In this document: one piece after another, positions 42,701-54,078 of the stretch
How the letters are laid out: each line of letters starts with the position of its first letter
Numbering within the stretch: position 1 is the stretch's first letter
Source of the DNA: Closterium sp. NIES-65
Taxonomy: Eukaryota; Streptophyta; Zygnematophyceae; Desmidiales; Closteriaceae
DNA: 64,000 nucleotides
NCBI GenBank assembly: GCA_948144175.1
Contig: CANXME010000807.1
Span: forward strand, 1-64,000
Direction of reading: 5' to 3'
Program-made: the position numbers and the translations under genes
Notes under the pieces: generated by a model
What the model saw: the letters and a program-made list of their open reading frames with translations, nothing else
Database searches by the model: none
What the model was told of the DNA's origin: nothing

Positions 42701-45014
42701 ACTAATAGTCACACCATACATGGCAGCAAGGATAGCATCAAAGTCAAGATCAAAGATCACTACGCCAGCCCTAGACAGCTCTCCCCAGCGGGGAATCTCA
42801 CTAGCCTCGGGGAACTGCTGACGCCAAGCAACCGTCAGGCGGCCAAAGCAATGCTGGGTGGAGTGGGCACCCCCACACTGCTCACCCGCTCGGTCGCCGG
42901 AACGAAGAACGTAGGTGCACGGGCCAAGACCCCCACCACGCTGACGCTGCGTGTACCACTCACGGAGCTGCTGAGGCGGGGGGATGTCACGAGAACGCTG
43001 CTGCTGCTGCTGCTGCTGCTGGCGCTGACCACCACTAGAGCCGCTCCGCTGCGGGGCACTACCCCGACCGGCTCCACCTCCTCCGCCACCGCCGCCTCGA
43101 CCTCCGCCACCACCGCCGCCTCCGCTACCACCGCCGCCGCCGCCACCGCCGCCACCTCCGCTGCCGCCACCACCACCACCACCCCCACCACCACTCCCAC
43201 CGCCACCCCCACTCCCTCCGCCACCGCCACTGCCACCTCCACCGCCCCCGCCAGCTCCATCCGCGCCCTTGCCCCCCTTGCCCTTGCCAGGGCGGCGTCT
43301 CCCGCTAGGGGCAGACGCCGCGCCGACTGACTCAAGACCAAGCAGGTCGGCAGCAGCAGCAGAGGCAACAGAGGGCAGCAGGGGGGAAGGAGAACACCCC
43401 TCAAAGATGGGGGTGCGCGGGTCACCACGAGAGGCTCCTACAGCGACTATGCTCTTCTCCGCCGCTAGGAGGGCCTTCTCGAGGAGGTCGACAGTGAGGG
43501 TGGTGGGACAGAGTGAGAGGAAGTGGTCCCTGACTACGCGAAGGGAGTCAGGGAGGCGAGTGACTATGTAATAGAGAGCGATGTACATGGGGGGGGGGGG
43601 GTTCCTGGCGCAGAACTCAGCAAGAAGTGCGGCGCGGTAGCGAGTGTCAGACGTGCGGAGGTGCGTGATGAGGTCAGCGACTGTAGGAAAGGTAGCAAGG
43701 TCAGGAAAGAGGTACGGTAGCATGAGGCGGCTCAAGATCAAAGATCACTACGCCAGCCCTAGACAGCTCTCCCCAGCGGGGAATCTCCCTAGCCTCGGGG
43801 AACTGCTGACGCCAAGCAACCGTCAGGCGGCCAAAGCAACGCTGGGTGGAGTGGGCACCCCCACACTGCTCACCCGCGCGGTCGCTAGAACGAAGAACGT
43901 AGGTGCACGGGCCAAGACCCCCACCACGCTGACGCGCAGCGTACCACTCACGGAGCTGCTCAGGGGGGGGGATGTCCCGAGAACGCTGCTGCTGCTGCTG
44001 CTGCTGGCGCTGACCACCACCAGAGCCGCTCCGCTGCGAGGCACCACCCCGACCAGCTCCACCTCCTCCGCCACCTCCGCTCCCACCGCTACCGCCGCCT
44101 CCGCCTCCGCCTCCACTGCCACCACCACCACCACCACCTCCGCCACCACTCCCACCGCCACCCCCACTCCCTCCGCCGCCTCCACTGCCACCTCCACCAC
44201 CCCCGCTAGCTCCACCCACGCCCTTGCCCCCCTTGCCCTTGCCAGAGCGGCGTCTCCCGCTAGGGGCAGACGCCGCACCGACCGACTCAAGACCAAGTAG
44301 GTCGGCCGCAGCAGCAGAGGCGACAGAGGGCAGCAGGAGGGAAGGGGAACACCCCTCAAAGATGGGGGTGCGAGGGTCACCACGAGAGGCTCCTACAGCG
44401 ACTATGCTCTTCTCCGCTGCTAGGAGGGCCTTCTCTAGGAGGTCAACAGTGAGAGTGGTGGGACAGATTGAGAGAAAGTGGTCCCTGACTACGCGAAGGG
44501 AGTCAGGGAGGCGGGTGACTATGTAATAGAGAGTGATGTACATGGGGGGGGGGTTCTTGGCGCAGAACTCAGCAGGCAGCGCGGCGCGGTAGCGAGTGTC
44601 ACTAGTGCGGAGGTGCGTAATGAGGTCAGCAATTGTGGGAAATGCAGCAAGGTCAGGGAAGAGGTACGGTAGCATGAGGCGGCTCAGTGCAGCAGTGGCA
44701 GGGGAAGAGTAGCGCGCAACTACAGCGTCGTACAAGGTCTGAGCACTCTTGTACTGACTAAAGTGCGCGCGCTCAGTGGTAGGCAGGTGGCGACGCACAG
44801 CAAGACGTGCAGCAGCATCGCGGGTGGCCCACTGAGAGCGAACAGTGGGGTCAGCATCAGCAGCAGGAGCAGGGGAGGCGCCAAAGGTGAGGTCAAAGAG
44901 AGAAAGACCGTCCGCCCTATCGCACTGTAAAAACATCTGCAGGTCGTCGACCCAGACCTCAAAGTCAATGGCTCGACCCTCAGCGTCAAAAGCGAGGACA
45001 CTAGGGGTAGCCAT
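42701..45014 (-). CDS. Copia-G Gag region
   Basis: Starts MATPSVLAFDAEGRAIDFEV at 45014, as in A and E. It contains the capsid-type domain (RLAVRRHLPTTERAHFSQY, LSRLMLPYLFPDLAAFP, VVRDHFLSICPTTLTVDLLE), KGKGGKG, a Gly tract, PPPEQLREWYAARQ and the C-X13-C-X3-H-X4-C motif (42848-42922 and again near 43845-43915). The second half of Gag appears twice because of the direct repeat described separately. Confidence 0.82.
42745..44684 (-). repeat. Direct repeat of about 1 kb within Copia-G Gag
   Basis: 42745-43732 (988 bp) and 43733-44684 (952 bp) are two head-to-tail copies of the same Gag segment, from LSRLMLPYLFPDL to GVVIFDL. They differ mainly in the length of the Gly tract and of a Gln run. 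Confidence 0.85.
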
Positions 45015-45988
45015 GACGACAGACTAGCAGTGCAAGCAGTGGGGGAAGGGCACGCAGTAGCAGTGGGGCTGTGCTCACCAGAAAGGGCAGGTCGGGCGGC
45101 TCGGTAGTAGTGCGGCTCGACTGCGGGGCGGCTCGGCGGTACTGCGGCTCGGCGGCCCGTTGCTTGGCGGCTGCTGCTGGGTGGCTCGGCTGTACTGCGG
45201 CTCGGCGGCCCGGCGGCTCGGCGGCTGCTGCTGGGCGGCTCGGCTGGACTGCTGCTCGGCGGCCCGGCGGCTCGGCGGCTGCTGCTGGGCGGCTCAGCTG
45301 CTCCGGTACCCGGCAGCGTGGCGGGCGGCTGCTCGGGCGGCTCGGCAGGAGGGGAGGCCGGCGGGGCCGCGAAGGTGTGGGCGGCGGGGCCGTGACGTGA
45401 GGGCGGCGGGGCCGCGTAGGAGAAGGCGGCGGGGCCACGTAGGCATGGGCGGCGAGGCCGCGAAGGTGAGGGCGGCGGGGCCGCGTAGGTGAGGGCGGCG
45501 GGGCCGCGTAGGTGAGGCGGCGGGCCCGCGACGTGAGGGCGGCGGGGCCGCGACGTAAGGGCGGCGGGGCCGCGTAGGTAAGGGCGGCGGGGCCGCGTAG
45601 GTAAGGGTAGAGGGGCCGCGAAGTTGAGGGCGGCGGGGCCGCGAAGGTGAGGGCGGCGAGGCCGCGAAGGTGAGGCGGCGGGGCCGCGATGTGAAGGCGG
45701 CGGGGCCGCGACGTAAGGGCGGCGGGGCCGCGTAGGTAAGGGCGGCGGGGCCGCGAAGGTGAGGGCGGCGGGGCCGCGTACGTGAGGGCGGCGGGGCCGC
45801 GACGTAAGGGCGGCGGGGCCGCGTAGGTAAGGGCGGCGGGGCCGCGTAGGTAAGGGCGGCGGGGCCGCGTAGGTAAGGGCGGCGTCACGAGCCGCTAGGG
45901 GCGACACGGAGGGTCGCTAAAAAAAAAGGAACGCGCGCCTCGGGGCGCGCTTCGGTGGGCCCTAGGAACAGTGCCTAGGAGGGGACCT
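45015..45988 (-). repeat. Copia-G leader, GC-rich tandem arrays
   Basis: 45075-45340 holds CGGCTCGGCGGCTGCTGCTGG units. 45360-45890 holds some twenty or more copies of a roughly 20-25 bp unit GGGCGGCGGGGCCGCGTAGG. Two frames of almost 300 and 400 residues stay open across the array, reading RPRRPYLRGPAAL-like repeats; I treat them as repeat shadows. Confidence 0.75.
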
Positions 45989-46000
45989 GCTCTGATTCCA

Positions 46001-46132
46001 TGTGAAGAAGTGAACGCGAATGAATGAACTAAGAACGAAGTGAGTACATATAGGAAACCCTAATTGGGTTGTACCCCCTATGGGATACCCCACTATAGCC
46101 TACACAAAAGCATAAGCTATGATGTTCTGACA
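46001..46132 (-). repeat. Copia-G LTR, 5' copy
   Basis: 132 bp, followed by target duplication ACTTG at 46133-46137. The primer-site complement lies at 45989-46000. Confidence 0.92.
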
Positions 46133-47014
46133 ACTTGCTCGCTGCCAGTAGTAGTCTTGCGATGCTGAGGGAGCTAAAAGAGCTATTGGAGGCCGCCTTT
46201 GAGCTGGGCGAGATCAGCACGGTCGAGAACGATCTTGGTCTAGAGATCGTGCGCAACCGACCCGCGCAGAACCTGTCGTTTCACCAGCAGGCCTATGTCG
46301 GCAAGCTGCGCATGCGCTTCATTGACGAGGAGCAGACGGGGCAGATCCTGAAGACACCTGTTTTTGTCGACACCTATGCCGACCTGACGTGTCACGACGA
46401 GGATGCTCAGTCACGCAAAGAGGAGGAAGACTGGCAGAAGGTCGGCTCGCTGCAGTTCGCGGCGATGACGATGAGGCCGGACATCGCCTTCGCGTGCAGC
46501 AAGCTGGGGAGCGGCCTGGTGTGGAGCGACAGCCACTGGCGCGAGGTCGACGCCAGCGACAAGCAGAACCGTACGAGCACAGGCGGCTACGCGTTCATCT
46601 TTAGAGGAGCCGCAGTCTCCTAGACAAGCCAGCGCATCAAGTGCGCGACGCTCTCGTCAACCGAGTCTGAGTACGTTGCCGCCACCGACGCTAGCAAGGA
46701 GGCACGCCGACCGTCGTTCGTATGGACAATCAGCCGGCCATCACGATCATAGAGGGTTGGGGTTGGAGGCAGCCTCAAGTTCATGGAGCGACGTTGCGCC
46801 TGGCTGCAATAGATGGTGAAGTGTGGAAAGATCGCATTGAAGTACATCCCAACCCAACCTCTGAGCAGCCGGTCGACTTCCTAACGAATGCGCTGCACTT
46901 TCTGGCCTTCAAATAGTGCTCCATCGCGATCGCCCAAGTGCGTCTGGCCAACGTTGGCTGCACCTCCCGTCGAGGAATTAACCCTTAACACTAGGTGGGT
47001 TCCCGTATTTACGG
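46133..47014 (+). pseudogene. Copia-F end of reverse transcriptase and RNase H, fossil
   Basis: Resumes with LAASSSLAMLRELKELLEAAFELGEIS, LGLEIVRNRPAQNLSFHQQAYVGKL, QKVGSLQFAAMTMRPDIAFACSKLG and the RNase H start (KQNRTSTGGYAFIF, STESEYVAATDASKEA), then RLHLPSRR/ELTLN near 46960-46985. This matches the order RT thumb, RNase H, 3' end of a copia. Broken. Confidence 0.72.
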
Positions 47015-47020
47015 TTGGTC

Positions 47021-47145
47021 TGTCAAAGTACAATCTTATTTGTAGGCTATAGTGGGGTACTCCTTATGGGGTACAACACTTCTAGGGTTAGTACTTGTAC
47101 CCCAACTCTTGCTAATCCAATCATTCCTGCACAGTTATTCTGACA
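47021..47145 (+). repeat. Copia-K LTR, 5' copy
   Basis: 125 bp, TGTCAAAGTAC to TTATTCTGACA, with core GTAGGCTATAGTGGGGTA and GGGGTACAACAC. The intact initiator-Met primer site follows. Confidence 0.85.
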
Positions 47146-47157
47146 TGGTATCAGAGC

Positions 47158-47845
47158 AGGACACCTGTTAAGTTTTTAGGGCCCACCGATCGTCTTGCTA
47201 GGTTCCTGCCCTAAGCGCCCTTGCGCTGTCTGGCCCTCTCGCACAGTGTCATGCTGCCCTGCAGCTACTCGCACTGCCTGCCCTAACGCGCTGCCATACT
47301 GTCACTCGTGCCCCTGCTGTCCGAAAGCAGCCCTTGCCCTGCGTGCCCCTGCTGCCCGTGTGCAGCCCCTGCCATGCGCACCCCTGCTGCTTGCGAGCAG
47401 CCCCTGCCCCATGCGCCACTGCTGCCTGTGAGCAGCCCCTGCCCCTAGCGCCCATGCTGCCCGCGAGCAGCCCCTGCCCCGCGCGCCACTGCTGCCTGCG
47501 AGCAGCTCCTGCCCCAGCGCGCCCCGTCTGCAGGGTTGCGTCTGCAGGGTTCGCGCCCTACTGCCCTATGCGTCGCGCTCTGCTGCAGCCCGCAAGTCAC
47601 GCCCTGCTGCAGCCCGCACGTCGCGCCCTACTGCAGCCCGTGCATCTCGCTCTGCTGCCCCGCGCGTCACGCTCTGCTGCAGCCCGCACATCGCGCCCTG
47701 CTGCCCCGCGCGTCGCGCTCTGCTGCAGCCCGCGTGTTGCGCCCTGCTACCCTGCACAGCATGCGCCCTGCTGCACACGCCGCCCAGTCCGAGTCGCGCC
47801 GCCCAGCCCAAGCCGCCCTGCCCAACCCAAGCCGCCCTGCTGCTT
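47158..47845 (+). repeat. Copia-K leader, GC-rich tandem arrays
   Basis: 47330-47515 holds GCCCCTGCTGCCTGCGAGCA units and 47560-47760 holds GCGCCCTGCTGCAGCCCGC units. They resemble the array types of Copia-B and C more than those of A, E and G. Confidence 0.7.
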
Positions 47846-48726
47846 GTGCTACTGCTGGTGGAGGTGCTGCTGGGAGTGCTGCTGGGGGCCCCACCAAGCT
47901 GCTCTGTTGGTACTACTGCTGCTGCTGCTGCTCCTGCTACTGCTGCTCCTTGTGGAGGTGCTGCTGGGAGTGCTGGAGGTTCTGCTGGTGCTGGAGGTGC
48001 TGGAGCTGCGACTCGGAGTGGTGGAGGTGCTGCTGGTGTTGGAGGTGCTGGACCTACTACTGACCGTCACTGCCTGTCATGGCCACTATCACGGCAGTTG
48101 CAGTGGCTAGGGGTGGACAGCAGCGGTTCACTCCCTCTCCCGGACGACCCCACCCCTCAGCAGCTTCGTGAGTGGGTTATGCACCGAACTCGTCCATGTA
48201 GTGGAGGCTTTAGTTATCTGCGTATTGCACAGAGACGGCAGCAGAGTCAGCAAGAGAACTTCTCCCCACAGCTACTTAGTGAGTTGGTTTCTCAGCGATG
48301 TGTCACTGGTTTTGCAGAGGCTGCTGCTCTAGGTGCTAGTGAGTCTGCTAACGCACTTATTACTAGTGAGTCTGCTGCCGCTCCAGGTGCTAGTGAGTCT
48401 GCTGCTGCACTCGGTGCTAGTGAGTCTACTGCTCCTCCAGATGCTAGTGAGTCTGCTGCAGCTTTAGGTGCTCGTGCGTCTACCGCCACAGGTCCTGCCT
48501 CAGCTGAGGCCTTGCACACTTTCACACTTGACTCAGGCGTGTCACGTTGCTTCTTTCGTGACTCCACCACACTCACACCTCTTGCTGCACCGGTACCAGT
48601 CTCACTGGCTGACCCCACTAGGGGCCCAGTAGTCGCACGAGCCTCCACTGTTCTCCCGTGTCCAGCAGTCCCCTCCGGTTCTCTGTCAGGTCTCCACCTC
48701 CCCACGTTCCCTACAAACTGGTGAGC
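47846..48726 (+). pseudogene. Copia-K Gly-rich Gag stub and protease
   Basis: A Gly/Ala-rich stretch (GGAGAATRSGGGAAGVGGAG), then PTPQQLREWVMHRTR (about 48148-48190) and a second similar motif FSPQLLSELVSQR (about 48260-48300). Next come repeats of ALGASESA (48320-48470) and protease TLDSGVSRCFFRDSTTLTPL (about 48525-48580) followed by VSLADPTRGPVVARASTVLP. No capsid-type Gag. Confidence 0.75.
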
Positions 48727-48731
48727 AACGC

Positions 48732-49119
48732 TGTGAGGATCTGGGATCAAGCTCAGAAAAGAGAATGAGAATTGAGTCGAATTGAATTGAATTGAATGTC
48801 CACCTGGGTACAACACGAGGCTATATATAGGCTCGACACAAGGCCCCGTAACCAGGTGTTACGCGAAGGTTCCGCGGGTCGCGAAGCGTCCCGAACAGAT
48901 CCTTACCGAATTCGGTAGAAGGCAATTCGGTGGCAACCGAAAAGCCAGAATTCGGTGCACGCAACCTAGCTCGGTGCTATAACTATAATAAAATATAGGA
49001 AAGCACCTAGCCTAGGAAATCAAGCAATTCATGCATGCATATGATTATCCTATGCTAGAAATAGCATGATAAAGTAGAGGCAAGCAAGCATAGCTGGCAT
49101 AAGCCGTCGTACTCTCACA
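48732..49119 (-). repeat. Gypsy-L LTR, 3' copy
   Basis: 388 bp. In element sense it starts TGTGAGAGTACG and ends AGATCCTCACA. A TATATATAG box (about 48820-48828) is a plausible core promoter. A G-rich polypurine tract (complement of CCCCCCCTCAAAG, about 49124-49136) adjoins. Confidence 0.95.
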
Positions 49120-49139
49120 TGTCCCCCCCTCAAAGCTGG

Positions 49140-49420
49140 GTGGCGTGAGATACACCCTGCTTGACAAGATAGTCCTTGAGAGCACGGCGTGCGTTGCCCA
49201 TATCAGCTTCTGCAACCCAACTGTCCTTAGTGGGGTCGTATCCCTTCCAGCGTATCAGGAACTCGAGAGTCTTGCCACCGCGGCGCCGATGAGAGAGAAC
49301 GCGCTCGATCTCGTACTCGGGTTCATTCTGTATGAGAACAGGTGGTGGTGGCGGTAGTTGCCGTCCCTGGAACTGTTGGTTGGGGTCCTTGTAGGGCTTC
49401 AGTAGCTGGACATGGAAAGC
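49140..49420 (-). CDS. Gypsy-L chromodomain
   Basis: Reads KPYKDPNQQFQGRQLPPPPP, then EYEIERVLSHRRRG, LEFLIRWKGYDPTKDSWV and a basic tail to the stop. This is the chromodomain fold with its aromatic and W-K-G-Y landmarks, placed after integrase as in chromoviruses, where it is thought to steer insertion to marked chromatin. Assignment rests on motif reading only. Confidence 0.8.
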
Positions 49421-49429
49421 GTTGTGAAG

Positions 49430-51546
49430 CTACCATGTATCTGGTAAGCGCAAGCGGAATGTAACTGGTGTCACCTGTGCCTCAACGAGAAAAGGACCAC
49501 AGAAGCGAGGCCGGAGTTTGGATGGAAGGTGAGACAGGTTCAAGTTGCGTGTGTCAAGAAGCACCTGATCTCCGACTGCTACTGAGTGATCACGTCGCTG
49601 ACGATCGGCATACTGCTTCTGGGAGTTCTGCATCATGGTGAGACGTCGCTGAGTCTTCTCCCATAGCTGCTGCATGGTGGTGACAAAGTCATGTGCGGCT
49701 TGGACGTGTGCCGGTGTAGTTGGCTGCTGTGGTGTGAGTGGTTCCCGTCCGTAACACAGGAAGAAAGGAGTTTTCCCTGTGGCCGCATGTGATGCGTTGT
49801 TGTAAGCGAACTCTAGGGTCGGTAACTGTGTGTCCCAGTGGCTGACGTTGTCCTTGCAAGCTGTGCGCAGTAACTGTTCAACCACTTGATTGAGTCGCTC
49901 TGTCTGTCCGTCAGTCTGGGGGGTGGTATGCTGAAGACATTCCCCAACAGTCCCATGAGCTCCTTCCAGAACTTACTCGTGAATTTGGGGTCTCTGTCTG
50001 AGATGAGTGTAGCGGGGATGCCGTGGATGGTGATGATGCGGTAGAAGAAGAGTCGAGCAGTTGCTTCAGCTGTAGCTGTGGCGTTGGTCGGTATGAAGTG
50101 ACCCATTTTGGAGAACTTATCGATCACCACGAGGATGGAATCATGTCCCCGTGAGGTCGAAGGAAGCCCTGTGATGAAGTCGAGGCTAACGACCTGCCAT
50201 GGCTGCTCCGGTACGGGTAGAGGCTGAAGTAACCCTGCTTTTTTCTGCTTGCTGCTCTTCATCCGCTGGCACGTGTCGCAAGAGGTGACGAACTGCTGCA
50301 CGTCTGCTGCCATCCCGGGCCAGTAGTAATACTTCGCTATCCCTGCTAACGTCTTGTTGCTCCCGAAATGTCCCGCGTAAGGTACGTCGTGAAACTCCTC
50401 CAATAGGATCTGCCGTAGCGGGGCGTAATTCGGTACCCAAATCTTTCCTGAACCCTTCCTTACAGCTAAGTCTTTCTCCCACTGTAATAGCTTCTTGGTC
50501 TGTGCTGTAGCAATCTCTGCGTCCACGGAGTACCCATGTTGGAATAGACCCTTGAGCAGAGGGTTCATCCCGTCGAGCTGGATGCCTGCTACATGTCCGG
50601 GGCGGCTCAACGCGTCTGCCTTGTTGTGTAGCCCGGGCTTGTAGACGATGTCGTAGTGGAAGTGAGTTTCCAGGAAGTCCACCCACCGCACCTGTCGTCG
50701 TGAGAGTGTCGGCTGTGACTTCAGGTATTTGAGACTGCAGTGGTCAGTATAGACTGTAGTCTTGGCTCCCTCTAGGTAACACCTCCACGCCTTGAAGGCT
50801 ATGACTATCGCTAAGGCTTCCTTGTCGTGAATGGGGTAGTTTAGTTCTGCTTCGTGTAGCTTCTTACTGAGGTAGGCGATGGGCTGCAAACCGCGTCCGT
50901 GATCCTGCATCAGTACTGCTCCGACTGCTTGGTCACTAGCGTCTGCTTCCACCACGTAGTCCTTGTCTAGATCCGGCAAGATGAGTACTGGCGCTGTAGT
51001 CAGTGCTGTCTGTAGCTGCTCCATGGCTTGCTGATGAAGGGTATCCCATTTGTAGGGCGTATCCTTTTTCAGTAGGCCGGTTAGTGGCGCTGCTATCTTA
51101 GCGTACTGCGGCACGAACCTGTTGTAGTAGTTGGCGAAGCCTAGGAACTGCTGCAACTCCTTCACGTTCTCTGGTACTTTCCACTTCTTGACGGCTTCGA
51201 TCTTCCGTGGGTCCACGTGTACGCCCTCGGCACTCACCATGTGCCCGAGAAACTGCACCTTCTTCAGGGCGAAGTCGCTCTTTGACAGCTTCACGTAGAA
51301 CTTGTTTTTCCGCAGGATCTCGAACACCTTCCGCAGATGCTCCACGTGCTCCTTCATGTTCTTGGAGTAGATGAGAATGTCGTCCAGGTATACCACCACG
51401 CACTCGTCCAGCAGGGGTCGTAAGATGTGATTCATCTCCGCCTGAAACGTTGCTGGTGCGTTGCAGAGTCCGAACGGCATCACCAAGTATTCGTAGGAGC
51501 CGTATCTGGTACGGAACGCTGTCTTGTGGACGGAGTTGTCTGCCAT
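49430..51546 (-). pseudogene. Gypsy-L reverse transcriptase, RNase H and integrase
   Basis: [17 protein letters not shown] and active site [13 protein letters not shown] (about 51372-51396), then [17 protein letters not shown]. RNase [39 protein letters not shown]. Integrase: HHCC zinc region ([11 protein letters not shown] ... CDTCQRMK), catalytic DFITGLP and [13 protein letters not shown], then EFAYNNASHAATGKTPF and the GDQVLLDTRNL block. The substrate is the element's own RNA and cDNA. A long frame covers most of it. Confidence 0.9.
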
Positions 51547-52950
51547 CTTGATCTGCCAGTAGCTCGATCGTAGGTCCAGCTTCGAAAATACTGTTGCTCC
51601 GCGCAGTTGATCGAGTAGGTCGTCTATGCGCGGTATGGGATATTTGTTTTTGACTGTCTATTTGTTCAGTGCGCGGTAGTCGATGCACATCCGTAGACTG
51701 CCGTCTGGTTTTGGAGTGAAGAGAACTGGTGCGCCGTAGGGAGAGGTGGATGGGCGGATCAGTTGTCTGTCCAGTAGATACTCTATCTGTTTTTTCATGT
51801 CTGTCAGTTCAGTCGGACTCAGTCGGTATGGTGCACGTGAGACGGGTTTCGCACCTGGTTCCTCCACGATCTCGTGCTCGTGGGTGCGTGCTGGAGGTAC
51901 GCCTGCAGGTAGGTCGTCGGGCATTATATCCTTGTACTGCTCCAAGACCTCTTTCACTGCTGCAGGTAGCTCGGAACTCGGCTTCTCCTCTGCTGCTGCC
52001 ATAACCAGTGCTAGGTAACCCGTGTTACTCTTGTTCACCGTCTGTTGGAACCGTGCCAGTGTCGTTTCAGGTACGTCCCCTGTATCCGTCCAGCTTCGCA
52101 GCTCCACCCGTTTCCCGTTGTTGTAGATGCACACCTTGCTGTTGACCCAATCGATCTCGGGGTTGAACTGCTTCAGGAAATCTCGCCCCAAGATAAAATC
52201 TAATCCTTTGATGTTGGTGACTGGTAGCTTTGGCTTCCACCTCAACGCACCTATATGCAGTTGCAGTGATGCTTCGCCGTGGATAGGAAGCTTCGTACCG
52301 TCCACCATGGTTGCTGAAAACTGGGTCTCTTCCGCCTTCTCTCCAATTTTCTCCAATGCTCCGCGGTCACACACCGAGTGAGATGCACCGCTGTCCACCA
52401 ATGCCTGGAGGCGTCGCCCATTGCATAACACCTCGAGGAGTAGTGGTTTCTGCTGTGCTGAGTAGCCAAAGAGGGTCTCGTTAACAGGATCATAGGGCAC
52501 ATCAAACTTAATACCTTCCCTTTTTCCTATACCTGACTCAGCGCTTTCCAACTTCACCTGGGGGGTAGGAGGATTTTTCCGAGGCTTGTATAATTTTTCC
52601 TGAGCCTGGATGTCTCCTCTAAGCCTTGGCAGTTGTGTAGGCTTTACCTGTGGGCGACGGGGAGCCTTAACAATGTGCTGCGGGGAGAGAATATTAACTC
52701 CACGGAACGCACGACCCTTCTCTACGCTCCGTAGTATTTTGCCCAACTTCTCAGGTACCTGAATAATTTCTAAAGGCTTTTTCTTGGCCTCTAGACCTCC
52801 CCTGAATTTTTTGAAGGCTTGTAAACCACGAGAAGCAATATTCTTCGTTAGAGCATCTTTATAGGATACTTTTAACGAATTCTTACTTTCGTGGGTGTTC
52901 GGCTGGAGTTTCCCGGTCAGTGCAGAGTCTTTTTTTCGCGGAGCCTCCAT
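51547..52950 (-). pseudogene. Gypsy-L protease and N-terminal reverse transcriptase
   Basis: A basic region, then aspartic protease ALVDSGASHSVCDRGAL (about 52380-52410) with partner motif FILGRDFLKQFNPEIDW, then the RT entry ELPAAVKEVLEQYKDIMPDDLPAGVPP, HEIVEEPGAKPVSRAPYRLSP and LIRPSTSPYGAPVLFTPKPDGSLRMCIDYRALN, all hallmark gypsy text. Confidence 0.9.
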
Positions 52951-53100
52951 TCGCCTCGGTGATTTCCCCTGATGTCGGCCGGTCGTGACGTTTTAAATTC
53001 GCGCAATCTTTTTCTCCTTTTTTCACCCGCTCCGAAGTCGCCACGTCGTCGCCTTTTCCTGCTTTTCGGATCTTTACGCGATCGCCAGGTCGATCCGCGG

Positions 53101-54078
53101 CTACTGGCGATTCCCGTTTTTTGACTTCGGGGGTGCTCCACTGTTTCCGTCCCGGAGTGCCGCACGTGCTTTCTTCATTTTGTAGCACGACAAAAACTGA
53201 TGTCCTGCTGCGCCGCAAAATTCGCATTTTGTCGGCTGCTGCTTCGCGTCGTATTTGTCGATATCCATCGGTTCGGTGAACGTAGGGGGTGCCGATCGCT
53301 CCGTGCCGAATGTACGGTTCGGCGTGAAGCGTCGTGTTTCGGGTTGACTTCGAGTCAGCGCGTCGTATCGCTCGGCAGCACGCACGATGTCTCTGTAGCT
53401 GTTGTAATTCGCCGCAATCACCTGCCGCCGAATCTCCATTTTTAATCCTTCGGTGTACGCCTGGATTTTTTCGCCTTCGGTCAGGTCGGTGATGCGGTTG
53501 AACAGTAACTCCATCTGCTGCGTGTACTGTGTTACACTACTGTATTGCTTGTGTCAGTGTATCTGCTGCCGCGCCATGTAGGTTGTATTAATTGGTTCGA
53601 AACGCTCGATTAAATCTGCCCGAAACTGCTGCCACGTTTTCTCCCCGCGGGCTACGTCGGTGTAGTAAATCCATTCGAGAGCCGGTCCACGTAACAGTGT
53701 CGCTGCGAGCCGAATCCTTGTTGCGTCGTGTTGCGGGGTCGAACAGCCAATGGCCTCGAAGTAAATTTCGAGGGTGGCCACGAATCGCCGGACGTCGGAT
53801 CCCTTCGCGCTTGGATCGAACGCCTCCGGGAGCCTCGGTCGTGCTGCTTCGAGGTTCGGCGACAGTGGTGCCATTGGTCCGTGAAATGTCGGTGTCGCCA
53901 CTACTGCTGGAGTTGTCGGTGCTGTAGTCGCTGTGGTCGCTGCTGCTGCGGTGGCGAACCCTGGTTGGCTTGTCAGAAAAGCCTCGAGTCGACGAAGCGT
54001 CGCCTGCGTCTGCTCCATATCGGTGCGGAGGCTCGCGATGTCGCTCGTAGTCGCGTAGTTGTCGTCTTGGCCCTCCAT
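53101..54078 (-). pseudogene. Gypsy-L Gag
   Basis: Starts MEGQDDNYATTSDIASLRTD at 54078. It has a short coiled-coil-like start, an Ala/Thr/Pro-rich spacer, then the retrotransposon Gag domain (DVRRFVATLEIYFEAIG ... ATLLRGPALEWIYYTDV ... LIERFEPIN) and a canonical CX2CX4HX4C knuckle (CEFCGAAGHQFLSC, about 53183-53227). It forms the particle and binds RNA. Confidence 0.87.

Larger units (their letters stand above)
37820..46132 (-). mobile_element. Copia-G, Ty1/copia LTR retrotransposon in Copia-F
   Basis: 8313 bp, minus strand, with 132-bp LTRs differing at three positions (2.3%) and exact target duplication ACTTG (37815-37819 and 46133-46137). All parts are present: primer site (45989-46000, one mismatch), repeat leader, Gag (containing a direct repeat of about 1 kb), protease, integrase, linker, RT and RNase H, polypurine-tract hairpin (37954-37974). 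Closest relative here is Copia-A. Only a few breaks, mostly near the RT start. Confidence 0.92.
31063..47014 (+). mobile_element. Copia-F, a different copia lineage, fossil, split by Copia-E and Copia-G
   Basis: Three plus-strand pieces (31063-31411, 36734-37819, 46133-47014) read in order as the end of integrase, RT and RNase H of one copia element. E and G interrupt it with exact target duplications CAAGG and ACTTG. Its protein is clearly unlike the other copias here: GGKSAPKARWGLHIRMSLESK, then VLNLTDNKVVTTVEAIF, then QLNMKKAFLQSELDYVLYMYQ, then GSLQFAAMTMRPDIAFACSKL. Neither Gag nor the integrase core is seen, and no secure LTR. Broken, with many breaks. Confidence 0.72.
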
